64,000 nt of DNA from Lottiidibacillus patelloidae (GTDB lineage Bacteria; Bacillota; Bacilli; Bacillales; SA5d-4), in contig NZ_NPIA01000008.1 in NCBI RefSeq assembly GCF_002262935.1, forward strand, positions 62,001 through 126,000, given 5' to 3'. Under the pieces are notes generated by a model, which ran no database searches, had not been told where the DNA came from, and saw nothing but the letters and a program-made list of their open reading frames with translations. The stretch's first letter is position 1. The number at the start of each line of letters is the position of its first letter. Shown in pieces: positions 18,055-27,957 of this stretch. Position numbers and translations under genes: made by a program.

Positions 18055-18120
18055 ATTTATTGAAAGTCACATACTAATAAATTTAATTAATAAATACTTA
18101 TAAAAAAGGATGGTTCTAAA

Positions 18121-19704
18121 ATGAGTGCGACTAAAAGTGCAGACGCTTTAAACAATCTTTTAAGCAATTCTAATATTCTTTCTAATCTTTCCGTTCCACA
18201 GTTAATTGAAAAAGCCTTGCTTCGTAATGAAGGAACATTAACATCTACTGGTGCACTACGAGTAGAAACAGGCAAGTACACTGGTCGTTCTCCTAAGGAT
18301 AAATTTATTGTTGAAGAGAAGTCAGTAAAAGATAAAATTGATTGGGGCCCAATTAACCAACCAATCTCTGAAGAAGTGTTTAATAACTTATACACAAAAG
18401 TTTTAAATTACTTAGGTGATCAAAAAGAACTTTTCGTCTTCAAAGGTTTTGCAGGTGCAGATCAATCGTACCGCTTACCGCTACAAGTTATCAATGAATA
18501 TGCTTGGCATAATCTTTTTGCACACCAACTATTTATTCGTCCGACAGAGAACGAATTAAAAACACACGATTCACAGTTCACAGTAATCTCTGCGCCAAAC
18601 TTTAAAGCAGACCCAGAAGTTGATGGGACGAATTCTGAAACATTCATTATTGTTTCTTTTGAAAAGAAAGTTATTTTAATCGGTGGAACAGAGTATGCTG
18701 GGGAAATTAAGAAGTCTATTTTCTCAATTATGAACTACTTATTACCTGAAAACGATATTTTATCAATGCACTGTTCCGCAAACATCGGTGAAGAAGGTGA
18801 TGTTGCATTATTCTTCGGTTTATCAGGAACTGGAAAAACAACATTATCAGCTGATCCATATCGCCGTTTAATTGGTGATGACGAGCATGGTTGGTCAAAC
18901 AATGGTGTATTTAACATTGAGGGTGGCTGCTATGCAAAGTGTGTAAATTTATCTGAACAGAAAGAACCGCAAATTTGGAATGCGATCCGTTTTGGCGCTG
19001 TTTTAGAAAACGTTATGGTAAATGAAGAAAACAGTGTTGCAGATTACGATGATGTTTCATTAACAGAAAATACGCGTGCAGCATATCCAATCGACTCTAT
19101 TGATAATATTGTCATGCCAAGTATTGCTGGTCATCCAAATACAATTATTTTTTTAACTGCTGATGCATTTGGAGTACTGCCTCCAATCAGTAAGTTAACG
19201 AAAGAGCAAGCGATGTATCATTTCTTATCTGGATACACTAGTAAGCTTGCAGGAACAGAGCGTGGAGTTACTTCACCAGAAGCAACATTCTCAACATGCT
19301 TTGGTTCGCCTTTCTTACCACTTCCAGCTGCTCGCTATGCTGAGATGTTAGGTGAGAAAATTGATCAATATAATGCAAAAGTATTCTTAGTAAACACTGG
19401 CTGGTCTGGTGGAGAATATGGTGTAGGTAAGCGTATGGAATTAGCTTATACACGTGCTATGGTGCAAGCTGCCCTTGAGGGTGAATTAAATGCCGTTGAA
19501 ATGGTTACTGATGACATTTTCGGCTTACGCATCCCAGCACATTGTCCTGGTGTTCCTGATGATGTTTTAATTCCAAAGAAAACTTGGGCTGATGAAGCGG
19601 CATATGAAGTTAAAGCAAAAGAGCTTGCTTCTAAGTTTAAGGAAAACTTTAAAAAGTTTACTAATGTTTCTGAAGAAATTAAAAAAGCTGGACCTCTTTC
19701 ATAA
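18121..19704 (+). CDS. pckA: Phosphoenolpyruvate carboxykinase (ATP)
   Basis: Decarboxylates and phosphorylates oxaloacetate to PEP, the entry step of gluconeogenesis. 527 residues, standard. The kinase-1a P-loop GLSGTGKTT is at 233-241, the kinase-2 segment GDDEHGW follows near 252, and RTGRSPKD-like substrate-binding residues occur as [16 protein letters not shown] (51-66). The start ATG follows AAAAAGGATGG. The gene diverges from metK. Regulation by a CcpN-like repressor is likely from the operator match upstream. The end of the gene abuts a repeat element that supplies the terminator-like hairpin. Confidence 0.97.
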   Translation: MSATKSADALNNLLSNSNILSNLSVPQLIEKALLRNEGTLTSTGALRVETGKYTGRSPKDKFIVEEKSVKDKIDWGPINQPISEEVFNNLYTKVLNYLGDQKELFVFKGFAGADQSYRLPLQVINEYAWHNLFAHQLFIRPTENELKTHDSQFTVISAPNFKADPEVDGTNSETFIIVSFEKKVILIGGTEYAGEIKKSIFSIMNYLLPENDILSMHCSANIGEEGDVALFFGLSGTGKTTLSADPYRRLIGDDEHGWSNNGVFNIEGGCYAKCVNLSEQKEPQIWNAIRFGAVLENVMVNEENSVADYDDVSLTENTRAAYPIDSIDNIVMPSIAGHPNTIIFLTADAFGVLPPISKLTKEQAMYHFLSGYTSKLAGTERGVTSPEATFSTCFGSPFLPLPAARYAEMLGEKIDQYNAKVFLVNTGWSGGEYGVGKRMELAYTRAMVQAALEGELNAVEMVTDDIFGLRIPAHCPGVPDDVLIPKKTWADEAAYEVKAKELASKFKENFKKFTNVSEEIKKAGPLS

Positions 19705-19705
19705 T

Positions 19706-20009
19706 AAGAGCGTGGACAAAACTAAAAAAGTTCTTTCAAAAAATGAACATAAAATCCCGAAAAAATAATAATAGATGTGGCGAAGTCAAAATGCAGAGAC
19801 TCCTACGGGAAAGCCCGTGTCTGAAGATCCCTAAGAAAGCGTTGTTTGCTTTCTTAGGAAGCTGAGGCCGGGCCCGTGGAAAGCGATGGATTTAGACTGA
19901 GCGTTATTATATTTTCTTATTAGTAAAAGAATAACCGAACTCATTTAGATCGTAAATCTGAATGAGTTCGGTTATTTCTATTCTTATAAACTTTTTATCC
20001 CAGCCTCTT
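19706..20009. repeat. Second copy of the intergenic palindromic element, inverted and diverged
   Basis: 304 bp filling the whole gap between the pckA stop and the stop of the PaaK-like gene. The ends are imperfect inverted repeats, AAGAGCGTGGACAAA (19706) and TTTATCCCAGCCTCTT (19994). Internal blocks GAGACTCCTACGGGAAA, GTCTGAAGATCCC, GCTGAGGC and GGCCCGTGGAAAGCGA correspond to the reverse complement of blocks in 10212-10451. A separate strong hairpin with 20-base arms, ATAACCGAACTCATTTAGAT/ATCTGAATGAGTTCGGTTAT (one mismatch), lies at 19931-19974 and could terminate both convergent genes. No coding potential seen. Confidence 0.7.
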
Positions 20010-21196
20010 TATTTCGCAGTAGTAAAGTATTCTCTTCGGTCTTGGAATTGTTTTTCATTTCTGTTTAAGGAATTTTTCGGCACATATTCAATATTAGCTT
20101 TTATCCGAATTACTTCCTTGAGCTTTTGCTGTAATTGTGGCTTTTCATGGTCAGCTTCAACATAAATGACAAAATGATCGCGATGATCTTTTTCACTCAC
20201 AACAGCTTGATAATAAGATACGTCATTTTCCATATTAAACACATCATCTAAATGTTTTTGATGAATGAACATACCTTTTACTTTAATCCCGTCAGCTACT
20301 CGTCCTAATACCCCTTTTAAGTAATCACCAGTCTTCCCAGTTTCCCAAGCAGATAAATCACCAGTTCCAAAACGAATTAATGGATAATTTTCATCAAGTA
20401 CAGTAACAACAACTTCCCCTGGAGTACTATCAGTAATTATTTCCTCATTCGCAGGATTGCATATTTGGACGATAATGGATGATGAAACTTTTAACCCTAT
20501 TTCACCAATCACTTCATATCCAATACAACCAGCGTCTGCTGTTCCATAACCTTGTGAAACTGCAATACCCATTGCTTCAAACTTTTCGCGAAGTGTATTA
20601 GGAAGAAACTCAGCAGTGAAAAAAGCTTTCTTCAAATTCAAGCCATTTCCGACTGTTATTCCTTTCTCCTTTGCTGCTTCTAAAATTGTCCATAGGTAGC
20701 TCGGAGTCCCTACGAAACCTGTGACAGAACAATCTTTCATTGCTTGAATTTGTAAATCAGTATTTCCCGTACCTGCTGGGATAACGGTTGCCCCAATTTC
20801 TCGCAATGCGTTGTCAAACATAAAACCTGCCGGTGTTAGATGATATGAAAACGTATTTTGCACGATGTCTTCTTTTGTAAATCCAGCAGCAAGTAATGCT
20901 TCACGAAAGCGCCAATGATCAGTATCACTCGTTTGAGGATCATAAATTGGCCCAGGAGACATAAAAATACGTGATACTTTATGGTTATCCTTAGTTAAAC
21001 TTCCAAATGGCAACGCTTCGCCTTGTATAGATGGCAAGTCACTTTTTTTCAAAATTGGTAGTTTCATAAGGTCCATTTCATCTTTTATATCGTTTGGATG
21101 AACATTCGCTTCATCAAATCGCTTGCGCCATCCAGTAGATGTTTTGTAAACATTGGACAAAAAGTCTTTGAGATTGCTAGCTTGCACTACAACCAC
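20009..21196 (-). CDS. Phenylacetate-CoA ligase (PaaK)-like enzyme
   Basis: ANL-superfamily adenylate-forming enzyme of 395 residues, PaaK-like. It contains MSPGPIYDPQTSD in place of the usual SSGTTG adenylation loop, FVGTPSYLWTILE, QGYGTADAGCIGYE (the Y-G-x-T-E-like motif) and the C-terminal hinge FGTGDLSAW...GRVADGIKVKGMFIH. It probably activates a carboxylic acid to its CoA ester, but the altered first motif leaves activity uncertain. It is the last gene of the Liv-type operon and overlaps livF-like by 10 bases, so it is translationally coupled. Its partner FadD-like enzyme is encoded earlier in the operon. Substrate not deducible. Confidence 0.8.
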   Translation of the reverse strand: MVVVQASNLKDFLSNVYKTSTGWRKRFDEANVHPNDIKDEMDLMKLPILKKSDLPSIQGEALPFGSLTKDNHKVSRIFMSPGPIYDPQTSDTDHWRFREALLAAGFTKEDIVQNTFSYHLTPAGFMFDNALREIGATVIPAGTGNTDLQIQAMKDCSVTGFVGTPSYLWTILEAAKEKGITVGNGLNLKKAFFTAEFLPNTLREKFEAMGIAVSQGYGTADAGCIGYEVIGEIGLKVSSSIIVQICNPANEEIITDSTPGEVVVTVLDENYPLIRFGTGDLSAWETGKTGDYLKGVLGRVADGIKVKGMFIHQKHLDDVFNMENDVSYYQAVVSEKDHRDHFVIYVEADHEKPQLQQKLKEVIRIKANIEYVPKNSLNRNEKQFQDRREYFTTAK

Positions 21197-21975
21197 CGCT
21201 TTCTACGCTTATAAGACTTAATGTTCCGATAACTTTTCTTTCCGGCATCACCGACACCTAAATAAAACTCTCGAACGTCTTCATTTGATAGTAACGAGTC
21301 AACAGGTCCATCCATTACAATCTTCCCGTTTTCCATAATGTAGCCGTAGTCTGCGATCGATAGCGCAACATTTGCATTTTGTTCTACAACTAAAATTGTC
21401 GTTCCTTCTTCACGATTAATCCGTTTAATGATCGCAAAAATCTCCTTAACTAGTAATGGCGCCAACCCTAATGAAGGTTCGTCTAACAAGAGCACTTTTG
21501 GCTTTGCCATCATGCCACGACCTATCGCTAACATTTGTTGTTCACCACCAGATAAATAACCTGCAGTGCGATTTTTCAACATTTCAAGCTTAGGGAAGTA
21601 ATGGTACACCTTGGCAATATCACCTTTAATATTCTTCCGATCTTTTCTCGTGTGAGCACCAGCAACTAAGTTTTCTTCAACGGTTAAATGCTCAAAAACA
21701 CGACGACCTTCCATACATTGAAAAATTCCATCTTTCACAATTGTTTCTGCATCTGAGTTACTTATTTTTTCGCCATCAAATTCTATATACCCATCTGTTA
21801 CTTGTCCATTCTCACTTTTTAATAATCCTGAAATTGCTTTTAATGTAGTCGTTTTTCCTGCCCCGTTACTTCCTAGTAAAGCAACTATTTTTCCTTTTGG
21901 AACTTCCATTGACATTCCTTTTAATACTAGAATGACTTTGTCATACATTACTTCAACATTATTTAGCTTTAGCAT
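21187..21975 (-). CDS. ABC transporter ATPase, LivF type
   Basis: ATP-binding subunit of a HAAT-family (branched-chain amino acid type) importer; 262 residues. Walker A GSNGAGKTTT at about 35-44, signature LSGGEQQ near 141, Walker B VLLLDEPSLG near 160, and switch His region replaced by VVEQNANVALSIADYGY, which is typical of LivF. The last 20 residues form an unusual basic tail (KKSYRNIKSYKRRKRW) that overlaps the PaaK-like gene. It follows the binding-protein gene by 67 bases. It works with the LivG-like ATPase at 27124 and the two permeases. Confidence 0.9.
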   Translation of the reverse strand: MLKLNNVEVMYDKVILVLKGMSMEVPKGKIVALLGSNGAGKTTTLKAISGLLKSENGQVTDGYIEFDGEKISNSDAETIVKDGIFQCMEGRRVFEHLTVEENLVAGAHTRKDRKNIKGDIAKVYHYFPKLEMLKNRTAGYLSGGEQQMLAIGRGMMAKPKVLLLDEPSLGLAPLLVKEIFAIIKRINREEGTTILVVEQNANVALSIADYGYIMENGKIVMDGPVDSLLSNEDVREFYLGVGDAGKKSYRNIKSYKRRKRWL

Positions 21976-22042
21976 GTCTACTCACCTATCCTTTTAGAGT
22001 AAGAAAAGGAGAAACGCTTGCTTCTCCTTTTCATCCAGAAGT

Positions 22043-23203
22043 TTAGTAACCGATGTATTCTGTGAATACTTCAAATTTACCGTTTTCTACTTTTGCTAAA
22101 CGAATTTCGTTCGTACCAGCATGACTTTCAGAAGAAAACGTGATGTTTGCACCTAGTCCACCTAAATCTAAGTTATTTAGTTTTTCTAAACCAGCGCGGA
22201 TACCTTCTCCTGTGTAATCTCCGTCAGCTAGCTTAATACCTTCAACCATAATCTTTGCTGCAACCCAACCTTGGACAAACTTTTGACTTTTATCTTCAAG
22301 CTTTTCACCTTTTGATTCTAAATATTCTTTAATTTCAGCCATACCAGGTAAATCTTCATACGGGAAAGCATGAGTTACTACTCCGATAAACCCTTCAGCA
22401 GCATCTCCTGCGATTGGAAGTAGTCCTTCACCAGTAGCCCAGTTTAAACCGATAAATTGTGTTGTAAGTCCTAACTTTTTAGCGTCTTTTAAAATCGTTG
22501 CAGTTGCTCCCCACGTTTGGTTAATAATTGCGTAATCTGGAGACTTCTTTTTCATATTTAGTAATTGAGAAGTAGCTTCTAATGCTTTTAAATCAACAAC
22601 TTGTTCATCAACAATTTCAACACCGATTTCTTTTGCGAAAGCTTTTGCATCTGCAATAGGTGATTTTCCGAATGCAGTGTCATTGTATATTAATGCAACT
22701 TTCGGTGTTCCACCTTTATGATTATCTTTAATCCATTGTAAAACAGAGCGCGCTTGATCTGAGTATGAAGCAGCACTCAAGAAGTTGTAAGGGCTTTCAT
22801 TTAAGTCCTTTAAATTTTCAGAGTAAGAAGCTGAAATGAATGGAATTTTATCAACTGCAATTTGTTGACGAAGTGCTTCTGTATCACCAGTACCCCATCC
22901 TAAAATTGCCGATACTTTATCTTTTGACTTATATTTTTGGTAAAGTTGCTGTGCCTCAGGAATACTATAAGCATAATCTTGACCAATTAGCTCAATTTGC
23001 TTTCCATCAATACCACCTTTACTATTTAAATACTCAATATAAGCTTTTTCCCCTTCAGCGTATGGCGTACCTACATCTCCAGTTGGCCCTGTAATATCAT
23101 AAAGTCCACCGATTTTGATTGTGTCGCCACTACTGCTAGAACATGCTGTGAAAATTCCTAACATCATCATTACAGAAACGAAAAGCATGATTATCTTTTT
23201 CAC
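22043..23203 (-). CDS. ABC transporter substrate-binding lipoprotein, LivJ/LivK type
   Basis: Extracellular binding protein of 386 residues anchored by a lipidated Cys: the N-terminus KKIIMLFVSVMMMLGIFTAC ends in a lipobox, followed by a Ser-rich linker. The mature part begins IKIGGLYDITGPTGDVG, typical of periplasmic-binding-protein type 1 (Peripla_BP_6). I choose the GTG at 23203, 7 bases after GGGGGA; the upstream in-frame ATG at 23239 lacks a ribosome site and would spoil the signal peptide. It is encoded within the operon after the LivM-like permease. Ligand unknown; the CoA ligases beside it argue for a carboxylate rather than an amino acid. Confidence 0.9.
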   Translation of the reverse strand: MKKIIMLFVSVMMMLGIFTACSSSSGDTIKIGGLYDITGPTGDVGTPYAEGEKAYIEYLNSKGGIDGKQIELIGQDYAYSIPEAQQLYQKYKSKDKVSAILGWGTGDTEALRQQIAVDKIPFISASYSENLKDLNESPYNFLSAASYSDQARSVLQWIKDNHKGGTPKVALIYNDTAFGKSPIADAKAFAKEIGVEIVDEQVVDLKALEATSQLLNMKKKSPDYAIINQTWGATATILKDAKKLGLTTQFIGLNWATGEGLLPIAGDAAEGFIGVVTHAFPYEDLPGMAEIKEYLESKGEKLEDKSQKFVQGWVAAKIMVEGIKLADGDYTGEGIRAGLEKLNNLDLGGLGANITFSSESHAGTNEIRLAKVENGKFEVFTEYIGY

Positions 23204-23255
23204 ATTAAATCCCCCTGAAATTTTATTTATTATTTTCAAATAATTGTAAACAACG

Positions 23256-24317
23256 TCAATAGGAGAATGGCCAAAGCTTGAAATAGTCTTTAATGTTTTT
23301 CCACATCTTCGCTATTCCTTCTGGCTCATAAATTAAAAACAGTATAATGACAGCCCCGAAAATTACTTCTTTAAATGCGGAGAACAGTCCGTATAGTTCA
23401 GGAAAAATGACACTTAAACCTTCTACTATAGTACGTAACAAAACTGGCAATAAAGTGATAAAAATCGCTCCGTATATGGACCCGAAGACACTCCCTAATC
23501 CACCAACTAAAATCATTGCTAAAAATTCTACAGAAATAAAAATACTATATAATTCTGGACTAACAATCATCGTATAGTGACCAAGTAGCGCACCAGCAAT
23601 TCCAACAAAGAAAGAACTAACTGTAAAGGCAATTAATTTATACTTAAATAAATTAATACCCATTACTTCAGCAGCAATATCACGATCTCGGACCGCAATA
23701 AATGCCCGGCCAACACGAGAACGGAATAAGTTTAATGAAAAGATTGTAGTAAATACTAAAATGATTAACATTAAGTAATAGAAACTTGTTTCTGAATATA
23801 GTGTATAGCCAAAAATAGATGGGCGAGATAAAACCATCCCAGCTGTTCCACCAGTTAAAGAGTCCCAGCGGCTAATAACAAATAAAATGATTACTTGCGC
23901 TGCTAATGTTGCAATTGCTAAATATAAACCTTTTAACCGGAGAGATGGAATGCCAAATAATGCTCCAATGATTGCTGTAATAATCCCAGCCATTGGCATT
24001 GCTACCCAAAAGCTTAACCCCATTTTCATCGTTAATATCGCTGATGCATAACCTCCTACACCTAAAAAGGCACCGACACCAATGGAGATTTGACCAGTAA
24101 ATCCAGTCAGAATATTTAAGCCAATTGCTCCAATTGCGGCAATTCCACAAAGAATTGCAATACTAACTACGTAATCTGAAAATAGTAGCGGAAAAATGAA
24201 GAAAAATGCTACCATTGCTAATACTCTCATGCGAACTCTAGGAATCTTGTAAAGTGCCATGTCTTGTTTGTAATTGACACGAAATTCCCCGCAGTCCATT
24301 ACGAATGGATTTTTCAA
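23256..24317 (-). CDS. ABC transporter permease, LivM type
   Basis: Inner-membrane permease of 353 residues, with about nine hydrophobic helices and the LivM/LivH signature NILTGFTGQISIGVGAFLGV in the first third and RDRDIAAEVMGINLFKYKL in the cytoplasmic loop that contacts the ATPase. A 30-residue hydrophilic N-terminal extension precedes the first helix. It pairs with the LivH-like permease encoded four bases upstream. The start ATG is preceded by AGAGGGTGTGATGAC. Part of the seven-gene operon. Confidence 0.9.
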   Translation of the reverse strand: MKNPFVMDCGEFRVNYKQDMALYKIPRVRMRVLAMVAFFFIFPLLFSDYVVSIAILCGIAAIGAIGLNILTGFTGQISIGVGAFLGVGGYASAILTMKMGLSFWVAMPMAGIITAIIGALFGIPSLRLKGLYLAIATLAAQVIILFVISRWDSLTGGTAGMVLSRPSIFGYTLYSETSFYYLMLIILVFTTIFSLNLFRSRVGRAFIAVRDRDIAAEVMGINLFKYKLIAFTVSSFFVGIAGALLGHYTMIVSPELYSIFISVEFLAMILVGGLGSVFGSIYGAIFITLLPVLLRTIVEGLSVIFPELYGLFSAFKEVIFGAVIILFLIYEPEGIAKMWKNIKDYFKLWPFSY

Positions 24318-24321
24318 GTCA

Positions 24322-25206
24322 TCACACCCTCTCTATTTCTTTTTTGCCGAATAATCCATAAGGCTTTATCATTAAGATGAAAACTAACACGACAAATGGC
24401 ATAACTTCTTTTAATCCACCACCAACTAATGGGTCTAAATATCCTCCAGTCATACTTTCAATAACACCGATAATAACTCCACCAATAATTGCTCCTGGAA
24501 TACTATCGAGTCCCCCTAAAATAGCAACTGGTAATACTTTAAGTCCAATTAGTGATAAAGAGGAGTTTACTCCGTTAATATTTCCTAGTAAAACACCTCC
24601 AACTGCAGACACGATTGCTGCAATTGCCCAAGAAACCGCAAATATCGTTTTTACACTAATTCCCATTGATTGTGCCGCTTGTTGATCATCAGCTGTAGCA
24701 CGCATCGCAATACCTAGTCTTGAATATTTAAAAAACAATGTGAAAATAATTAATAGCGCAATTACGATGACCATTGACCATAAATAAACTGGTGCTATTT
24801 GTACAGTACCAAACTTTACAACTTCTTCTGGGAATATTTGTGGATAAACTCTCGTTTCATGCCCCCAAAAAATATGAACAAATCCAGCTAATACACTAGA
24901 AAGACCAATCGTTGCCATGATCATAGATATGACCGGTTCACCAATAAACGGTCTGAGGACAAATCGTTCAACTGCAAATCCTAATAACATACTAAAAATT
25001 AATGTAAGAATTAAAGCTGCAAAGAACGGAACATTATATGAAGCTACTAATGTTAAACAGACGTACGTCCCGATTAATAGAAATTCTCCTTGCGCAAAGT
25101 TTATAGCATCACTAGATTTATAGATTAGAACAAACCCTAGTGCGACAAGTGCATAAATGCTTCCTATAAAAATTCCCGTTACAAGCATTTGAAGAAAGAA
25201 TGTCAT
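24322..25206 (-). CDS. ABC transporter permease, LivH type
   Basis: 294-residue permease with eight or so helices and the LivH hallmarks SIYALVALGFVLIYKSSDAI (residues 16-35) and ATADDQQAAQSMGISVK in the coupling loop. It forms the translocation pore with the LivM-like partner. Its ATG shares one base with the stop codon of the acyl-CoA synthetase gene (TAATG), a strong sign of translational coupling between transport and activation genes. A GAGGGGGTTG ribosome site lies inside the upstream gene. Confidence 0.92.
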   Translation of the reverse strand: MTFFLQMLVTGIFIGSIYALVALGFVLIYKSSDAINFAQGEFLLIGTYVCLTLVASYNVPFFAALILTLIFSMLLGFAVERFVLRPFIGEPVISMIMATIGLSSVLAGFVHIFWGHETRVYPQIFPEEVVKFGTVQIAPVYLWSMVIVIALLIIFTLFFKYSRLGIAMRATADDQQAAQSMGISVKTIFAVSWAIAAIVSAVGGVLLGNINGVNSSLSLIGLKVLPVAILGGLDSIPGAIIGGVIIGVIESMTGGYLDPLVGGGLKEVMPFVVLVFILMIKPYGLFGKKEIERV

Positions 25207-27110
25207 TATGCAACCCCCTCATCTAAGTACATGACTCTCAATGTTGTTTCAATATCTTGTTCTTTCCCATCTCGATATTTAATTTTTCCTGTTACTTTTA
25301 TCCATTCATCCTCTAAATACATCCCGTTAATTAGACTTTCGTATTTGTTATAGACGAATGCTCTTCTTACTTTCTTCGTTCTCGTTAACTCTTCGTCATC
25401 TGCATCAAGCTCTTTATATAGAAGGACGAACTTTTTAATTCTCGCTTTCTCTGGTAATTCTTGATTAATTCTGTTTATTTCCTCTTGAATTAATTCAAGC
25501 ACTTCCTTTTTTGAAGAAAGGTCTGTGTACGTTGTGTAAACGATTTGATTTTTTTCTGCCCAACGACCGACATTTGCCATATCAATGTTAATCATTGCTA
25601 CGACATACGGTCTGTCACGGCCAATTGCAACAGCTTCTTGAATATAAGGGGAAAACTTAACCTTGTTTTCAATGAATTGTGGTGAGAACATTTCTCCAGT
25701 CTCTAAACGAATAACATCTTTCACACGATCGATAACATATAGATGTCCATCATCATCTAAATACCCTGCATCACCAGTGTGTAACCAACCGTCTTCAATC
25801 GTTTCTTTCGTCGCTTTTTCATTGTTATAATAGCCGACACAGACACTCGAGCTTTTAATTAAAATTTCTCCTTCTTCAGAGATTTTAAGTTCTGTACCAG
25901 GTATTGGTACGCCAACACTATCAAACTTAATATCTCCATCTCTATGTACGATGGATATTCCAGACACTTCTGTTTGCCCATAAATTTGCTTTATGTTTAC
26001 GCCTAAACTATGGAAGAAGCGGAATACATCTGGACCTAGTGCTGCCCCACCAGTATAGGCTCGTTTCATACGCAAAAGTCCTAAATGATCACGGATTGCA
26101 CTAAATACTAAGTAATCAGCAATTTTATAAAGAAACTTTGTTTTAAATGTTAATGGAGTATTATGAATGGATGCTTCTGCAACTTGATCCCCGACAGGCT
26201 TAAATAAGTTGTACAATTTTCGCTTAAGCCAGCTAGCATCTTGAATTCTTACTTGGAATTTCGAAATCATATCTTCGTATATTCTAGGTGGAGAAAACAT
26301 AATATGTGGACCAATTTCTCTGAGGTTCTCGAGCACTGTTGTAGGTTCTTCCGGAAAATTAACGGTAATACCATTTGTCATTGCCATCGATAGTGCCATC
26401 ATTTGTTCACCAATCCAAGCCAATGGTAAAAATGATAAATACTCATCATCTGCATGTAATGGATCAATCTCTGATAAACTTTTACCCATTTCTAGTAAAT
26501 TTTCATAGGATAGCATTGTTCCTTTCGGATTTCCAGTTGTTCCCGATGTGTATGAGAGGATTGCTATATCTTCGTATTTTCCTAATTTCAGTTCATTTTC
26601 ATAGTAATTTTTGTTTTCTTTTTCAAATTCAATTCCAAACTTCTGCACTTGTTTAAACGTGTATAGCTTAGGGTGATTATAATTCCTCATTCCACGTTCA
26701 TCATAGTAAATGATTGCTTTTACATGAGTAATTTCATCTTCCACTTCAAGTAATTTATCTACTTGTTCTTGATCTTCAACGACGACAACTTGTGCATGAC
26801 AATCATTTAATACATAAGCAATTTCATTTGGTAATGATTCTTGATAAATTCCAACTGATATTCCTCCAAGACTTTGTGCTGCTAACTCGGAGAAAATCCA
26901 CTCTGGTCTGTTGTCACCAATAATAGCTAACTTATCATCTCTCTTAAAGCCGAGTGAAGCTAGTCCTAAAGCAAGTGATTTTACATTGTCAAAATAATCA
27001 ACCCATGAAAATTCATTCCATATACCGTAATCTTTTTCACGTAAGGCAGTCTTTTTCGCCATCGTTTCTTTATTCTCAGCAAGCATTTGCGGTATTGTAA
27101 GCTTAGGCAT
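25206..27110 (-). CDS. AMP-dependent long-chain-type acyl-CoA synthetase (FadD/ACSL-like)
   Basis: 634-residue adenylate-forming enzyme. The nucleotide loop LSYTSGTTGNPKGTM lies near residue 180, YTGGAALGPD and IYGQTEVSGIS form the central motifs, and WLHTGDAGYLDDDGHLYVIDR holds the conserved Asp and hinge. The length and the long linker resemble eukaryote-type ACSL enzymes more than Bacillus LcfA. It should form acyl- or aryl-CoA from a carboxylic acid, ATP and CoA. I start at the ATG at 27110, five bases after AGAGGAGGGG; an upstream in-frame ATG at 27158 lies inside the LivG-like gene. Sandwiched between ABC subunits, it suggests uptake coupled to activation. Confidence 0.9.
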   Translation of the reverse strand: MPKLTIPQMLAENKETMAKKTALREKDYGIWNEFSWVDYFDNVKSLALGLASLGFKRDDKLAIIGDNRPEWIFSELAAQSLGGISVGIYQESLPNEIAYVLNDCHAQVVVVEDQEQVDKLLEVEDEITHVKAIIYYDERGMRNYNHPKLYTFKQVQKFGIEFEKENKNYYENELKLGKYEDIAILSYTSGTTGNPKGTMLSYENLLEMGKSLSEIDPLHADDEYLSFLPLAWIGEQMMALSMAMTNGITVNFPEEPTTVLENLREIGPHIMFSPPRIYEDMISKFQVRIQDASWLKRKLYNLFKPVGDQVAEASIHNTPLTFKTKFLYKIADYLVFSAIRDHLGLLRMKRAYTGGAALGPDVFRFFHSLGVNIKQIYGQTEVSGISIVHRDGDIKFDSVGVPIPGTELKISEEGEILIKSSSVCVGYYNNEKATKETIEDGWLHTGDAGYLDDDGHLYVIDRVKDVIRLETGEMFSPQFIENKVKFSPYIQEAVAIGRDRPYVVAMINIDMANVGRWAEKNQIVYTTYTDLSSKKEVLELIQEEINRINQELPEKARIKKFVLLYKELDADDEELTRTKKVRRAFVYNKYESLINGMYLEDEWIKVTGKIKYRDGKEQDIETTLRVMYLDEGVA

Positions 27111-27123
27111 TTTTTCCCCTCCT

Positions 27124-27894
27124 CTAACCGACTTGTTCTTCGCCAAGGTATGCTTCAATTACTTTTGGATTGTTTTGAATTTCTTCAGGTGTACCATAGC
27201 CAATTAGCTTTCCAAAATCTAAAACTGCTATATGATCGGATAAATCCATAACTACACCCATGTCGTGTTCAATAAGTACGACAGTAGCTCCGCGCTCTTC
27301 ATGAAGATCAATAATAAATCGTGCCATATCTTCTTTTTCTTCACTATTCATTCCAGCCATCGGCTCATCTAATAAAATGATTTTCGGATCTAAAGCTAAT
27401 GCTCGTCCAACTTCAACACGTTTTTGCAACCCATAAGACAACATCCCTACCGGTTTGTTGCGGACGTGTTCTATTTCTAAAAAATCAATTACATCTTCGA
27501 CAGCTTTGCGATGTTCTATTTCTTCCTTTTGCGCTTTTCCCCAAAATAGCCCACCGGATAAGACGCCCGTGTTCATTAAGACATGCCTACCTAACATAAG
27601 GTTTTCTAATACTGTCATATGGGAAAATAATTCGATATTTTGAAAAGCTCTGGCGATTCCTAACCCGGCCCGCTTATAAGCTTTCACATCAGTAATCTCT
27701 TTCCCTTCAAAGTGGATTGATCCACTTGTCGGTTTATATAACCCACTAATACAATTCAACATACTTGTCTTCCCTGCACCATTAGGACCAATTAAAGAAA
27801 AAATTTCTCCTTCTTCAATCCGATAACTAACATCGCTCAATGCTGATACCCCGCCGAATTGCAAAGAAATATTCCTACATTCTAAGATTGCCAT
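27124..27894 (-). CDS. ABC transporter ATPase, LivG type
   Basis: First gene of the operon, 256 residues. Walker A GPNGAGKTS, the LivG-type extended helical insertion between Walker A and signature, signature LSYGLQKRVEVG, Walker B IILLDEPMAGM and the switch LIEHDMGVVMDLSDHI are all present. I use the ATG at 27894, seven bases after AAGGAGGG; an upstream in-frame ATG at 27951 lies within the probable 5' leader. Partners: LivF-like ATPase at 21187 and permeases at 23256 and 24322. Confidence 0.92.
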   Translation of the reverse strand: MAILECRNISLQFGGVSALSDVSYRIEEGEIFSLIGPNGAGKTSMLNCISGLYKPTSGSIHFEGKEITDVKAYKRAGLGIARAFQNIELFSHMTVLENLMLGRHVLMNTGVLSGGLFWGKAQKEEIEHRKAVEDVIDFLEIEHVRNKPVGMLSYGLQKRVEVGRALALDPKIILLDEPMAGMNSEEKEDMARFIIDLHEERGATVVLIEHDMGVVMDLSDHIAVLDFGKLIGYGTPEEIQNNPKVIEAYLGEEQVG

Positions 27895-27957
27895 AATACC
27901 CTCCTTAATAATGTTTGTAGTAGTAATTTCTAGTAAACTAGTTATTATCACTCTCCT

